The notes: generated from the sequence alone by a model not told the origin. A stretch of 19,989 nucleotides of DNA from DASPJL01 sp035628645 (GCA_035628645.1 DASPJL010000091.1:1-19989); one strand, 5' to 3'; shown: positions 5,903-14,350, counted from the stretch's first letter. Program-made: numbers and translations.

Positions 5903-7906
5903 TTAACCTTCAGGATGTTCTTCAGGCTCAATCCACACTCCATCTTCCTTTATTAAATTAATAAGTTCATCCACAGCGTAATCACTGTTTACAAACTTTT
6001 TAACAACGTTCTGACCTCTGTATAAAGCAATTTTACCTTTTCCAACACCTACATATCCATAATCCGCATCGGCCATTTCTCCGGGACCATTTACTATGCA
6101 ACCCATAATTCCAATCTTCACTCCTTTTAAATGATCTGTTCTTTTTCTGATCATGGCTGTTGTTTCCTGTAAGTCAAAAAGCGTTCGTCCACAGGAAGGA
6201 CAAGAAATGTATTCCGTTTTGGACATTCGCGTTCTTGCTGCCTGAAGAATTCCAAATGAAGTATTGTTGTATAATTTGAGCAAGTTATGCAAGGAAGGCT
6301 TGTCTGAAGTTTCAATTAATTCAGTACTCAATAGAATTCCATCGCCCAACCCATCGATCAATAAGCCTCCGCAATCGGTTGAAGCATATAACTGGAATTT
6401 ATCCTCAGACAATTCAGGATATTTTCGCAGGATGACTACAGGATTATTCACCTTGTTTTCTATCAAATAAAAGAAAATCCTTCGCAAAGCCGGCATAGCA
6501 TGCTCATTATTTGTATCAATAATGAGGACTACCGTATCATCCATTCTCACTTTTTTGTAAAAATCATCTTCTAAAGCCTTATAATTAATTCTTACAAAAT
6601 TTAGCTGATGATGAAGTGCATGGCTTTTTAGATATTGCTCGTGGTTTAGCAGCGGAAATTTATTATTTTGATCGGAACATTTATTCCAGGTTTCATAATC
6701 AAGGATTTCCTTCACTCCATTGGGAAGCATAAAGGAAATTTCATTTTCACCCGAATAAATATAATCACAGCCCAGATCATTCATTTTCCACTTATCGGGT
6801 TCTGGCAAATAAAAATGTCCCACACTTTTCAAATCCTTCATTTGAACCTCACGAAGTTTTCTAAAATCAATGAGCACCCGTGGAACGTTACTGCCTCCGA
6901 AATTAGCAACCTCAATCGTTTTCCTTCTGAAATATTGATAAGGGTTGATAGGATAATCTTCTACCGGTTTTATAAACTTATGACCAGGTCTTGAATCATA
7001 TCTTTGCGCCAAAACTTTTGCAACCGGCACTTCAAATTCCGGCTCTTCTGTTAAAGAAACACGAATAGTATCTCCCAGTCCATCTTCAAGCAAGGTTCCT
7101 ATTCCCACAGCAGATTTTATCCTGCCATCTTCGCCTTCTCCAGCTTCAGTAACTCCTAAATGCAATGGATAAGGCTTAAGCCCTTCTTCATTCAACTTCT
7201 GAACCAGCAATCGGTAAGCCTGTACCATTACCTGAGTATTACTGGCTTTCATGGAGATTACTATGTTGTAATAATTAAGATCTTCGCAAATCCTTAAAAA
7301 CTCTAAGGCAGATTCCACCATCCCAACAGGCGTATCACCATAACGGCTTAAGATCCGATCTGAAAGGGAGCCATGGTTAGTACCAATTCTCATGGCAGTG
7401 CCATATTCCTTACATATTTTAACTAACGGTGTAAATCTTTCTCGTATTCGCTCCAACTCTTCCAGGTAGGAAGCATCAGTATATTCAATGGTTTCGAAGC
7501 GTTTTCGATCCGCATAATTCCCGGGATTGATCCTTACTTTTTCTACAATCCTGGCAGCAGTTTCCGCAGCATTTGGCGTAAAATGGATATCTGCGATCAA
7601 TGGAACATAGTATCCCCTGTTTCTTAATTCGGTCTTGATTTTTGCAAGGTTCTCCGCCTCCTTTATACTTGGCGCAGTTATCCTCACATATTCACATCCG
7701 GCGTCTACCATTTTTATTGTCTGTTCAACAGACCCAATAGTGTCCATAGTATCGATGGTAGTCATTGACTGAATTCGGATAGGGAAATCCGAACCTAATG
7801 CTAAATCACCGATTTTCACCTGAATTGTTTTCCGTCTTTTATATTCCGTAAGACTTTCACAATACCTAATTAAAGCATTTTGCCTTGCCTCGATGCTGGG
7901 AATCAT
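5903..7906 (-). CDS. ispG: 4-hydroxy-3-methylbut-2-en-1-yl diphosphate synthase (flavodoxin/ferredoxin), long form
   Basis: The 667-residue protein is IspG (GcpE), which converts methylerythritol cyclodiphosphate to HMBPP in the MEP isoprenoid pathway. An N-terminal TIM-barrel domain carries IRIQSMTTIDTMDT, PLIADIHFTP and VRINPGN. The C-terminal iron-sulfur domain carries CPSCGRT (Cys569, Cys572) and GIMGCIVNGPGE (Cys603, Glu610), the ligands of the 4Fe-4S cluster. Between the two lies an extra region of about 250 residues, the insert domain found in Bacteroidota, Chlamydia and plants, which explains the length compared with about 370 residues in E. coli. I chose the ATG at 7904-7906; a TTG nine codons upstream is in frame, but a -7-like element (7922-7929) lies between the two, which favours the ATG. 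It is divergent from the PAS kinase gene. Confidence 0.96.
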   Translation of the reverse strand: MIPSIEARQNALIRYCESLTEYKRRKTIQVKIGDLALGSDFPIRIQSMTTIDTMDTIGSVEQTIKMVDAGCEYVRITAPSIKEAENLAKIKTELRNRGYYVPLIADIHFTPNAAETAARIVEKVRINPGNYADRKRFETIEYTDASYLEELERIRERFTPLVKICKEYGTAMRIGTNHGSLSDRILSRYGDTPVGMVESALEFLRICEDLNYYNIVISMKASNTQVMVQAYRLLVQKLNEEGLKPYPLHLGVTEAGEGEDGRIKSAVGIGTLLEDGLGDTIRVSLTEEPEFEVPVAKVLAQRYDSRPGHKFIKPVEDYPINPYQYFRRKTIEVANFGGSNVPRVLIDFRKLREVQMKDLKSVGHFYLPEPDKWKMNDLGCDYIYSGENEISFMLPNGVKEILDYETWNKCSDQNNKFPLLNHEQYLKSHALHHQLNFVRINYKALEDDFYKKVRMDDTVVLIIDTNNEHAMPALRRIFFYLIENKVNNPVVILRKYPELSEDKFQLYASTDCGGLLIDGLGDGILLSTELIETSDKPSLHNLLKLYNNTSFGILQAARTRMSKTEYISCPSCGRTLFDLQETTAMIRKRTDHLKGVKIGIMGCIVNGPGEMADADYGYVGVGKGKIALYRGQNVVKKFVNSDYAVDELINLIKEDGVWIEPEEHPEG

Positions 7907-7921
7907 TTGTAAATGTTTGTT

Positions 7922-7929
7922 CAAAATTA
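7922..7929 (-). promoter_or_regulatory. Possible -7 element for ispG
   Basis: Read on the minus strand the bases are TAATTTTG, an exact match to the Bacteroidota TAnnTTTG element. It would give a leader of only about ten bases to the ATG at 7906. No convincing -33 element was seen. Confidence 0.3.
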
Positions 7930-8061
7930 ACAATTAATATAGAAAATTGTTCTGACGATATTTTTACTTTATTTTACATCTCCTATCCAGAACAGAATAC
8001 TATAAAAGGGAGTTTCTAAGAAAAGAGTGTCTATTAAAGGAATTTATCAGAGTACAAATTT

Positions 8062-10653
8062 ATGCTTGTAATAAATAGCCAAAATGATTTATCCTTTTTA
8101 CTAATACAAAGCAGTCTAAATGGGATATTGGCATACGATAGAAATTTCAACATTACTATCTGGAACCCTGCTTTGGAGAAAACAACCGGATTTCAAACCA
8201 CTTATACCTTAGGGAAAAACCTTTTTGATCTTTTTCCTTTTTTAAAAACTACGGATTCGGTTCAATTATTTTATGATACGTTAAATGGCCAAACTTTTCG
8301 TATAGAAGAGACTCCTTATTCTATACCCTCTACAAATAAAGCTGGAGTTGCAGAAGCTAATTTTACTCCGATTAAAGACGAGACCGGAAATGTAATTGGA
8401 GGTTTAGTAGCCATTCAGGACATAACTGAAAAAATAACTGCCAGAAAACAGCTTGCCAAAAGAGAACGGAAATTAACCTCTATTGTAAGTAATCTACCAG
8501 GTTTTGTTTATGAATGTTTAAATGATAAAAACTGGACTACGGTATTTTTAAGTGATGGGATATATCATTTGACAGGGTATAAGGCTGAAGAGTTTTTTGG
8601 AGATGATCCATTATATTTCTCAGACTTAATTCTGCCTCCATATAAAGAATATGTTTGGAATGAAATCCAAAAAGCCGTCAGCGAAAACAGAGCGTTTAAA
8701 TTAGAATATAAAATTAAAACCGCCTGGAATACAGAAGTTTGGGTCTGGGAGCAAGGAGCTGCTGTGGTGAATGAAACCGCTAATTTTACAATTGAAGGAT
8801 TCATCACAGATATAACAGAAAGAAAACAAACTGAAGAAAGACTTAAAGAAAGCGAAAATAAATATCGGTCACTTACGGAACTGAGTGGACTCGGAGTCTG
8901 GCAATTGGACAAGGATAAAAAAACCATTTATCTGAATCAAGCGATGCTGGATATTTTAGGACTTGATTCAAAGTCTGAAATCGAAGGCAAAACAATCCAA
9001 TCCTTCTTTACACCTGAAAGTTTGGAAATTATATCCAAAGAACATTTAAAAAGAAAAAGCAACGTGGCATCTACTTATGAGGTACAACTCATAAGAAAAG
9101 ATAAAGAGATAAGAACCATAGTTATTCATGGGGCTCCTTTAATAGATGCCAATGGAAATCTGTTCAGTGTAATAGGCACAATCGTTGACATTACAGAACA
9201 CAAACTAACCAATGAGGCCCTTGTCAAATCTGAAGAAAGGTTTAGAAGATTATTTGAAAACACCCCAATGGCCAAGGGAATATCAAGAAACGGAATTATC
9301 ATCCAGGTTAATAATTCATTCGCTAAATTATTTGGATATACCTCTCCTTCAGAACTTATTGGAACTAGCCTATTAAATCAGATTGCTCTACCGGAACGGG
9401 AAGAGATAAGGGACAGAATGATGGCCAGATCAAGAGGCGAAAAAGTGCCTGACGCCTATGAATTTAATGGAATAAAAAAAGATGGAACAGTGTTCCCACT
9501 TCATGCAGATGTTGCTTTTTTAGAGCTCCCGGATGGAATGGCAACAATTGTTACTCTGAAAGATATTACTGAGGAGAAACTTGCTGAAATGCAATTGAAA
9601 AAAAGTGAAGCTAAGTTCAGAACATTGTTTGAATCCGAATTGATGGGCATTCTCATTGCCGATGACACAGGAAAAATTTTAGAAGCCAATAATGCATTTT
9701 TTAACATGTTGGGCTACACTCCCGAAGATTTGAAATCGGGTGTGCTCAATTGGAAAACCATAACACCTGAAGAGTATTACCGAAGAGACCTCGAGGGGGT
9801 GAGAGAATGCCTCACAACAGGAATAATGCGCCCTTTTGAAAAGGAATATTTTAAGAAGGACGGAAAAAGAATTCCAGTTTTAATAGGTGGCTCAAGAATA
9901 CAAAATGACAATAAAGGCGTTACATTTATCATTGACATTTCTGCTTTAAAACAAAGCAGGGAAGAACTTAAAGCCACGAATAAAGAATTAAATACTTTTC
10001 TTTATATGGCATCTCACGATTTAAAAGGGCCATTAGCCTCCGTCATAGGATTGACACAAATTGCTAAAACAGAGTCACAAGAACCTGCCACCCAAAATTA
10101 CCTTGATCTTATTATGAGATCCACCGCCAAATTGGATAGATCTTTAATGAATCTAATGAAGATCATGAAAATAAAGGGCGACAATGAACAAAAGGAAGCT
10201 ATTGATCTTGTTCAGTTGATTGAGGAGATTAAGGACAATTTAAAGCAAATAGACGGATATAAAAAAGTAAAAATAACCTATTCCGTAAACCTTAGTTCAC
10301 CGCTATTTAATGATTTAGGAATTATTAACTCGGTTCTACAAAATCTCATTGAAAATTCTATTAAATATCAATCTTCCCTCAATGCCTTTCCTTTTGTAAA
10401 CATAAATATTTCAGAGATTGGCAATAACGTGATCATTGAAGTTGAGGACAATGGAAAGGGAATAGATCCTGGCATTAAACATAAAGTATTTGATATGTTT
10501 TATAGAGGAACTTCCGACTCTAAAGGCTCCGGACTAGGGCTTTACATTGTAAAAAATGCGGTAGAAAAAATCCAAGGCACTATAGACTTCAGGGCCAGAG
10601 AAAACGGCGGGACAGTATTTACCGTTGTAATACCAAAAATAGCAACAGAATAA
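8062..10653 (+). CDS. Soluble multi-PAS sensor histidine kinase
   Basis: The 863-residue protein has five PAS domains in a row, roughly 8-125, 138-255, 266-380, 388-505 and 515-630, each ending near a PAC-type sequence (for example QDITEK, TDITERK, VDITEHK, KDITEEK). A HisKA domain follows with the phospho-acceptor His652 in MASHDLKGPL, then an HATPase domain with the N box NLIENSIKY (Asn765), G1 DNGKGID (796-802) and G2 GSGLGLYIV (822-830). There is no transmembrane segment or receiver domain, so it senses a cytosolic signal, possibly redox, gas or a ligand, and must pass phosphate to a separate response regulator. None is in the window, so it is an orphan kinase. The gene stands alone, divergent from ispG and convergent with the next gene across a hairpin. 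Confidence 0.93.
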   Translation: MLVINSQNDLSFLLIQSSLNGILAYDRNFNITIWNPALEKTTGFQTTYTLGKNLFDLFPFLKTTDSVQLFYDTLNGQTFRIEETPYSIPSTNKAGVAEANFTPIKDETGNVIGGLVAIQDITEKITARKQLAKRERKLTSIVSNLPGFVYECLNDKNWTTVFLSDGIYHLTGYKAEEFFGDDPLYFSDLILPPYKEYVWNEIQKAVSENRAFKLEYKIKTAWNTEVWVWEQGAAVVNETANFTIEGFITDITERKQTEERLKESENKYRSLTELSGLGVWQLDKDKKTIYLNQAMLDILGLDSKSEIEGKTIQSFFTPESLEIISKEHLKRKSNVASTYEVQLIRKDKEIRTIVIHGAPLIDANGNLFSVIGTIVDITEHKLTNEALVKSEERFRRLFENTPMAKGISRNGIIIQVNNSFAKLFGYTSPSELIGTSLLNQIALPEREEIRDRMMARSRGEKVPDAYEFNGIKKDGTVFPLHADVAFLELPDGMATIVTLKDITEEKLAEMQLKKSEAKFRTLFESELMGILIADDTGKILEANNAFFNMLGYTPEDLKSGVLNWKTITPEEYYRRDLEGVRECLTTGIMRPFEKEYFKKDGKRIPVLIGGSRIQNDNKGVTFIIDISALKQSREELKATNKELNTFLYMASHDLKGPLASVIGLTQIAKTESQEPATQNYLDLIMRSTAKLDRSLMNLMKIMKIKGDNEQKEAIDLVQLIEEIKDNLKQIDGYKKVKITYSVNLSSPLFNDLGIINSVLQNLIENSIKYQSSLNAFPFVNINISEIGNNVIIEVEDNGKGIDPGIKHKVFDMFYRGTSDSKGSGLGLYIVKNAVEKIQGTIDFRARENGGTVFTVVIPKIATE

Positions 10654-10702
10654 GTTAGAAGTGGGAAGCAAAAACCAACCTTCCGACTTCTCACTTCTAA
10701 CT
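10653..10702. terminator. Bidirectional terminator hairpin made of heptamer units
   Basis: The arms 10653-10668 and 10687-10702 pair with one mismatch in 16 (left AGTTAGAAGTGGGAAG), with an 18-base loop. The hairpin fills the gap between two converging stop codons (10653 and 10713), so it probably ends both transcripts. The sequence also reads as seven-base units (AGTTAGA, AGTGGGA; TTCCGAC, TTCTCAC, TTCTAAC, TTCCGGC). Confidence 0.7.
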
Positions 10703-10712
10703 TCCGGCTTAC

Positions 10713-11843
10713 CTACACTTTAATATAAACCTTTCTCTTGTCCATTATATATCCAATGAACCAGATCAAAAGCATATAAAAAATTGCAAACAATATAGAG
10801 GCGTTAAAATCCCCGAGCCAGCTTGTAAACAAACTTTCATACAACCAACCTTTTAAAGAAACTCCATTGATTTTAATTAGGTGCATAATGCTAATTACCA
10901 CACCGGACAAGATATAGAGGATTAAGGTATTTCGTCCAAAAACTTCGAAGAAGTATGTCCATTTTTTAACTTGTACAATCTCAATTAAATACATTAAAAC
11001 AGAGAGCACAATCATATCCGTTCCCACTGAAAACAACACATAGGAGCTTGTCCAGATTTTCTTATTGATAGGAAAACCCATGTGCCAGATTAAAGAAACG
11101 GCTATTAAAACTACACCTCCGAGAATGAGGTTAAGGATTGTACCTTTTGTATTTCCCTTTTTCTGAATGTATAAACCTACCAGATAGCCAAAGATCACAT
11201 TTACAGCGGCAGGAAATGTACTCAGTATTCCTTCGGGATCAAATGGAATACCTTCTCCTTTATACAAATGGTTAGGTCCCAGCAACATCAGGTCTAACTT
11301 TAATGCAGCATTTCCTTGAAGACTGTATGGATCTGGTTGATCACCAAAGAAGTACAACACTGCCCAATAACCCAGCAGAAAAACAATACTTAAAATAACA
11401 CTGCCCTTAACTTTCAAATAGTGTATTGCGAGAGAAGCAATACAATAGCATAATGCTATTCTTTGAAGCACGCCTAAAATCCTCTCCTTGCTCAAATCAA
11501 TAAAGCTGATTGCTCCTGATTCGGAAACCTGATAAAAAGGGAAACAATTAAGCAGAAAACCTATAAAGAAAATAATTGCTGTACGTTTAAATATTTTACC
11601 CAAAAAAACCGAATCGCCTTCACTTTCATATTTTCTCAAGGCAAAACTCATTGCATTACCTACCACAAAAAGAAATGTCGGGAAAACCCAGTCTGTGGGG
11701 GTAAATCCATGCCAAGGCGCGTGAAGGAAAGGTCCATATACCGTCCCCCAGTTTCCCGGAGTATTCACGATTATCATTAAAACAACTGTTAAACCTCTTA
11801 AAACATCAAGAGATAAATAGCGGGGGGAGTTTTTAATTTTCAA
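10713..11843 (-). CDS. DUF5009/HGSNAT-type multi-spanning membrane protein (NagX-like)
   Basis: The 376-residue protein starts RYLSLDVLRGLTVVLMIIVNTPG and has the motif GFTPTDWVFPTFLFVVGNAM (48-67), both typical of the family that includes bacterial NagX-like proteins and heparan-alpha-glucosaminide N-acetyltransferase. About ten hydrophobic segments span the sequence to the C-terminus. Relatives are annotated as acyltransferases or as sugar transporters, so an inner-membrane acetyl transfer or N-acetylglucosamine role is plausible but not shown. The start is a TTG at 11841-11843, the only start codon close to the conserved beginning; no ATG is available there. No sugar catabolism genes are adjacent, so context does not help. 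It converges with the PAS kinase gene. Confidence 0.85.
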   Translation of the reverse strand: MKIKNSPRYLSLDVLRGLTVVLMIIVNTPGNWGTVYGPFLHAPWHGFTPTDWVFPTFLFVVGNAMSFALRKYESEGDSVFLGKIFKRTAIIFFIGFLLNCFPFYQVSESGAISFIDLSKERILGVLQRIALCYCIASLAIHYLKVKGSVILSIVFLLGYWAVLYFFGDQPDPYSLQGNAALKLDLMLLGPNHLYKGEGIPFDPEGILSTFPAAVNVIFGYLVGLYIQKKGNTKGTILNLILGGVVLIAVSLIWHMGFPINKKIWTSSYVLFSVGTDMIVLSVLMYLIEIVQVKKWTYFFEVFGRNTLILYILSGVVISIMHLIKINGVSLKGWLYESLFTSWLGDFNASILFAIFYMLLIWFIGYIMDKRKVYIKV

Positions 11844-12194
11844 GTGGGTTAATTTTTTTGGGAAATTATTAAAATATTTATGGAAAGGAAATTAATAAAG
11901 ATTAATTTTGCAAGCCATATTACCCCGAAAGATAATTTAATTATAAAATCCTCCGAAAAAAAACAATGTGTCTTCATAAATATTTATGTAACATTTATAC
12001 AGAGAATAAGTTAAGGAAAATATAAATCTTAATTCTTCTTACTAAATATATGGAGATCGTCATTTCCCCCTGACCGGATTGGTTTCAATAAAATTAAAAT
12101 CAACGTAACTTGGTTCTTAAAGCAGAAAATGCTTATCCCCTGAATAAGATTATTTAATAAACAATAAACATAAACACACAAATTAATAGAAAAA
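11844..12194. other. AT-rich intergenic region before the 43-codon ORF
   Basis: This divergent gap should hold the promoter of the DUF5009 gene (minus) and of the small ORF (plus). A perfect 14-base palindrome, CATAAATATTTATG, lies at 11975-11988. A near match to the -7 element (TAACTTGG, around 12105) is the best promoter candidate for the plus strand. No longer ORF or RNA structure was recognised. Confidence 0.45.
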
Positions 12195-12326
12195 ATGAAT
12201 GCAATAGTTGAGTTAGAACAAGCAGATAAAACCCCTGAAAACTCTAGTACGCCAAAGCCAAAAAGACACAGAATACAAAAGAAAAAGACTTATGAATTGG
12301 TTCGTGTTGTAAAGCCAACAAAATAA
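12195..12326 (+). CDS. Small basic protein, 43 residues (hypothetical)
   Basis: An ATG at 12195 opens 43 codons ending with TAA at 12324-12326. The product begins MNAIVELEQADKTPENSS and then becomes strongly basic (TPKPKRHRIQKKKTYEL) with a short hydrophobic-basic end (VRVVKPTK). It has no signal or membrane segment. The composition suggests nucleic-acid or ribosome binding, but no family was recognised. Support is the A-rich leader with AAAAA directly before the ATG, sensible codon use and its place in a long gap. It could instead be a leader peptide or a chance ORF. The PRC-barrel gene begins 152 bases downstream. Confidence 0.5.
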   Translation: MNAIVELEQADKTPENSSTPKPKRHRIQKKKTYELVRVVKPTK

Positions 12327-12478
12327 TAACTTACGGATCAGACTCCCCTTCCGCTAACTATTTAGTTTAATTTAAACAGCTTAAACAAGCTTCAGATGCG
12401 TTTATTTAAAGCGTAAACCTATTTTCATTTGCCTCGTTTTCCCTATTAAGGAATAATTGTTCACTAAACTTTTGAAGT

Positions 12479-12913
12479 ATGGACTCAATGAGGGAAAATT
12501 ACGAAGAAGATAATTTAACAGGCATAAACCATGAAGGGGAAACTGCAAATACGCCGGTAGAAAGATTGACTGCTACTTCCATTATTGGAGACAAAGTTGA
12601 AAACTTTAACGGTGAAGGTTTAGGCGAAGTCAAAAATCTTATGATAAATATTGAGAATGGAAATATTGAATATGCCATTCTTGAATTTGGCGGTATATTA
12701 GGAATGGGAGAAAAGCTTTTTGCCATACCTTTCCGTGCCCTTTCACTGGATTCAGAACGAAGAATTTTTCTACTTAATAAGGATAGGGAAACCTTCAAAG
12801 ATGCTCCCGGATTTGATAAAAATCACTGGCCCGACACCAACGGACATTATGAACAGGTGAACGCCTATTGGGGAAATTTTATGGGCGTGAATACAGGAAC
12901 AGTTCCCTATTAA
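12479..12913 (+). CDS. PRC-barrel domain protein
   Basis: The 144-residue protein has an acidic, probably flexible N-terminus, then a PRC-barrel domain from about 29 to 100: VERLTATSIIGDKVENFNGEGLGEVKNLMI, with the IEYAILEFGG strand pair and the GEKLFAIPF motif. The C-terminal part (HWPDTNGHYEQVNAYWG) is rich in aromatic residues. PRC-barrels occur in photosynthetic reaction centres, in the rRNA-processing protein RimM and in many short stress-related proteins; this one resembles the last group. There is no signal or membrane segment. ATG at 12479 is the natural start; a second ATG follows three codons later. It converges with tatA, with a long hairpin between them. Confidence 0.88.
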   Translation: MDSMRENYEEDNLTGINHEGETANTPVERLTATSIIGDKVENFNGEGLGEVKNLMINIENGNIEYAILEFGGILGMGEKLFAIPFRALSLDSERRIFLLNKDRETFKDAPGFDKNHWPDTNGHYEQVNAYWGNFMGVNTGTVPY

Positions 12914-12991
12914 GAATAAGGCGAAGAAATTTTATTAACCTAGGATCAATTAAAAAAAATACTGAATTCTTCAGCGTTCTATAATTAAACA

Positions 12992-13069
12992 AAAAGGGTG
13001 TCCCAAAATGGCCTTCCTGAATTTATGCTAAAATAAATCGGCAGGGAAAACTTTTTAGGACACTCTTTT
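12992..13069. terminator. Long imperfect hairpin between converging genes
   Basis: Outer arms at 12992-13008 (starting AAAAGGGTGTCCC) and 13053-13069 pair with two mismatches in 17 and are flanked by A and T runs in the orientation expected for a bidirectional terminator. The pairing continues less perfectly through the inside (TTCCTG and AATTTA against TAAATCGGCAGGGAA), so the whole 78 bases can fold. It lies between the stop codons of the PRC-barrel gene (12913) and tatA (13095). Confidence 0.65.
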
Positions 13070-13094
13070 CTTTAAAATAATATTGGAAAGCAAC

Positions 13095-13322
13095 CTATTG
13101 ATCTTTCTTAACCTCTGCCGCCCGGTTTATTTCTTCATTTTCTTTTTCCAGGTCATTTTTTATTCCTGAAGTAACATCTTTAAACTCACGGAGACCTTTG
13201 CCGAGTCCTCTTGCCAGTTCTGGAATTTTCTTAGCGCCAAACAACAGTAAAAAAGCAGCCAGGATTAAAAAAACTTCCCATCCGCCAATTCCTGCAAACA
13301 AAAACATATTTAAAGTCACCAT
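13095..13322 (-). CDS. tatA: Sec-independent protein translocase subunit TatA
   Basis: The 75-residue protein has one N-terminal transmembrane helix (about 12-28, IGGWEVFLILAAFLLLF), the hinge FGAKKIPELARGLGKGLREFK (28-48) forming the amphipathic helix, and a charged tail. This is the TatA/TatE architecture. TatA oligomers form the pore that moves folded proteins across the inner membrane together with TatC. No tatC is in the window, so the translocase genes are split. The ATG at 13320-13322 was chosen; an ATG five codons in (MFLFAGIGG) is an alternative. The methyltransferase gene lies 125 bases upstream in the same direction. Confidence 0.93.
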   Translation of the reverse strand: MVTLNMFLFAGIGGWEVFLILAAFLLLFGAKKIPELARGLGKGLREFKDVTSGIKNDLEKENEEINRAAEVKKDQ

Positions 13323-13447
13323 AAGTGTAGTATTTACTTGATTTAAAATATTATCAATTTATAACGTATTAATTGATTTACGAAGTGCATTAGAATATGG
13401 ATTTATAACACCTCATGTTTATAAAAGTTCATTTAAAAAAATTCTAT

Positions 13448-14329
13448 CTATTTAAAAAACCTATAAAAAACACCCAAAGGTAATTTTTTCAAGAACTTAT
13501 CTTCAAGGTATAATTCTCCAAATTCCTTGTTGGTTACTTTACCAATACAAGTAGTAACCAAATTATCGACGATCAATGCTGAAAAACCTAAAGAATATAA
13601 GTTCAATATAAGAAAATGCTCCTCCGGGTCGAGAAGCTCCTTACATAATTTAAGAAGCTCATTAATATTATCCTCTAACACCCACTTCTCCCCTTCCGGC
13701 CCCCGACCATACGCAGGCGGATCTAAAATAATGCCTTTGTATTTATTTCCTCTTTTTACTTCTCTTTTGGCAAACTTCAACGCATCTTCCACAATCCATC
13801 GGATGCCGTTTAAATTATTTGCTTCCATATTTTCCCTTGACCAGGAAATCACCTGTTTTATGGAATCCACGTGATTAACGTCTGCATTATTTAATGCCGC
13901 AGCAAGGGAAGCCCCGCCAGTGTATGCAAAAAGATTGAGTACTTTGGACTTTTCCTGCTTAAATAATTTTGTTCTTTCATATATAAAATCCCAATTGGCC
14001 GCCTGTTCAGGAAAAATACCGACATGCTTAAAGGAAGACAATGAAAGTTTAAAACGAAGCTGGAATTCAGGAGACTTATAATTTAAAAACCAATTTTGAG
14101 GCATACCTTCTTTTGAGATCCACTGCCCTTTTTCAGTGCTTTTAGGATCCTTTTTAAAAGAAGCATGTGCCAGCTTCTCCCATTCCTTTTCAGGCAAAGA
14201 TTTATCCCATGCTGCTTGAGGTTCAGGGCGGGAAAGTATGTAATTCCCAAATTTTTCCAATTTCTCAAATCCGCCTGAATCTAATAATTCATAGTCTTTC
14301 CAATGGGCGGGCGTTAAAATCTGTATCAC
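13448..14329 (-). CDS. Class I SAM-dependent methyltransferase, RlmI/RlmK-like
   Basis: The 293-residue protein has a short N-terminal region and a Rossmann methyltransferase fold. Motif I is LNLFAYTGGASLAA (131-144) and motif IV is DPPAYGRGP (203-211), as in the rRNA methyltransferase family with RlmI and the RlmK part of RlmL. The likely substrate is rRNA. The strand after motif IV (HFLILNLYSLGFSA) lacks the cysteine that m5C methyltransferases use near motif VI; the only Cys nearby is Cys261 in TTCIGK, and Cys229 is in KLCKEL. The enzyme is therefore probably not a cytosine-C5 methylase. The start is a GTG at 14327-14329; no ATG is nearby. A possible -7 element lies at 14351-14358. Confidence 0.85.
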   Translation of the reverse strand: MIQILTPAHWKDYELLDSGGFEKLEKFGNYILSRPEPQAAWDKSLPEKEWEKLAHASFKKDPKSTEKGQWISKEGMPQNWFLNYKSPEFQLRFKLSLSSFKHVGIFPEQAANWDFIYERTKLFKQEKSKVLNLFAYTGGASLAAALNNADVNHVDSIKQVISWSRENMEANNLNGIRWIVEDALKFAKREVKRGNKYKGIILDPPAYGRGPEGEKWVLEDNINELLKLCKELLDPEEHFLILNLYSLGFSALIVDNLVTTCIGKVTNKEFGELYLEDKFLKKLPLGVFYRFFK

Positions 14330-14350
14330 AAGTCGAAGATTAAATTAAGG

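Noticed and set aside
12992..13069. Second miniature transposable element
   Set aside because: The inverted arms are good, but the eight bases on each side (AACAAAAA and TTTTCTTT) are not a duplication, and the place between two converging stop codons fits a terminator better.
13527..13874. Plus-strand ORF of 115 codons inside the methyltransferase gene
   Set aside because: It lies wholly antisense to a gene with clear motifs; the composition is that of a shadow frame.
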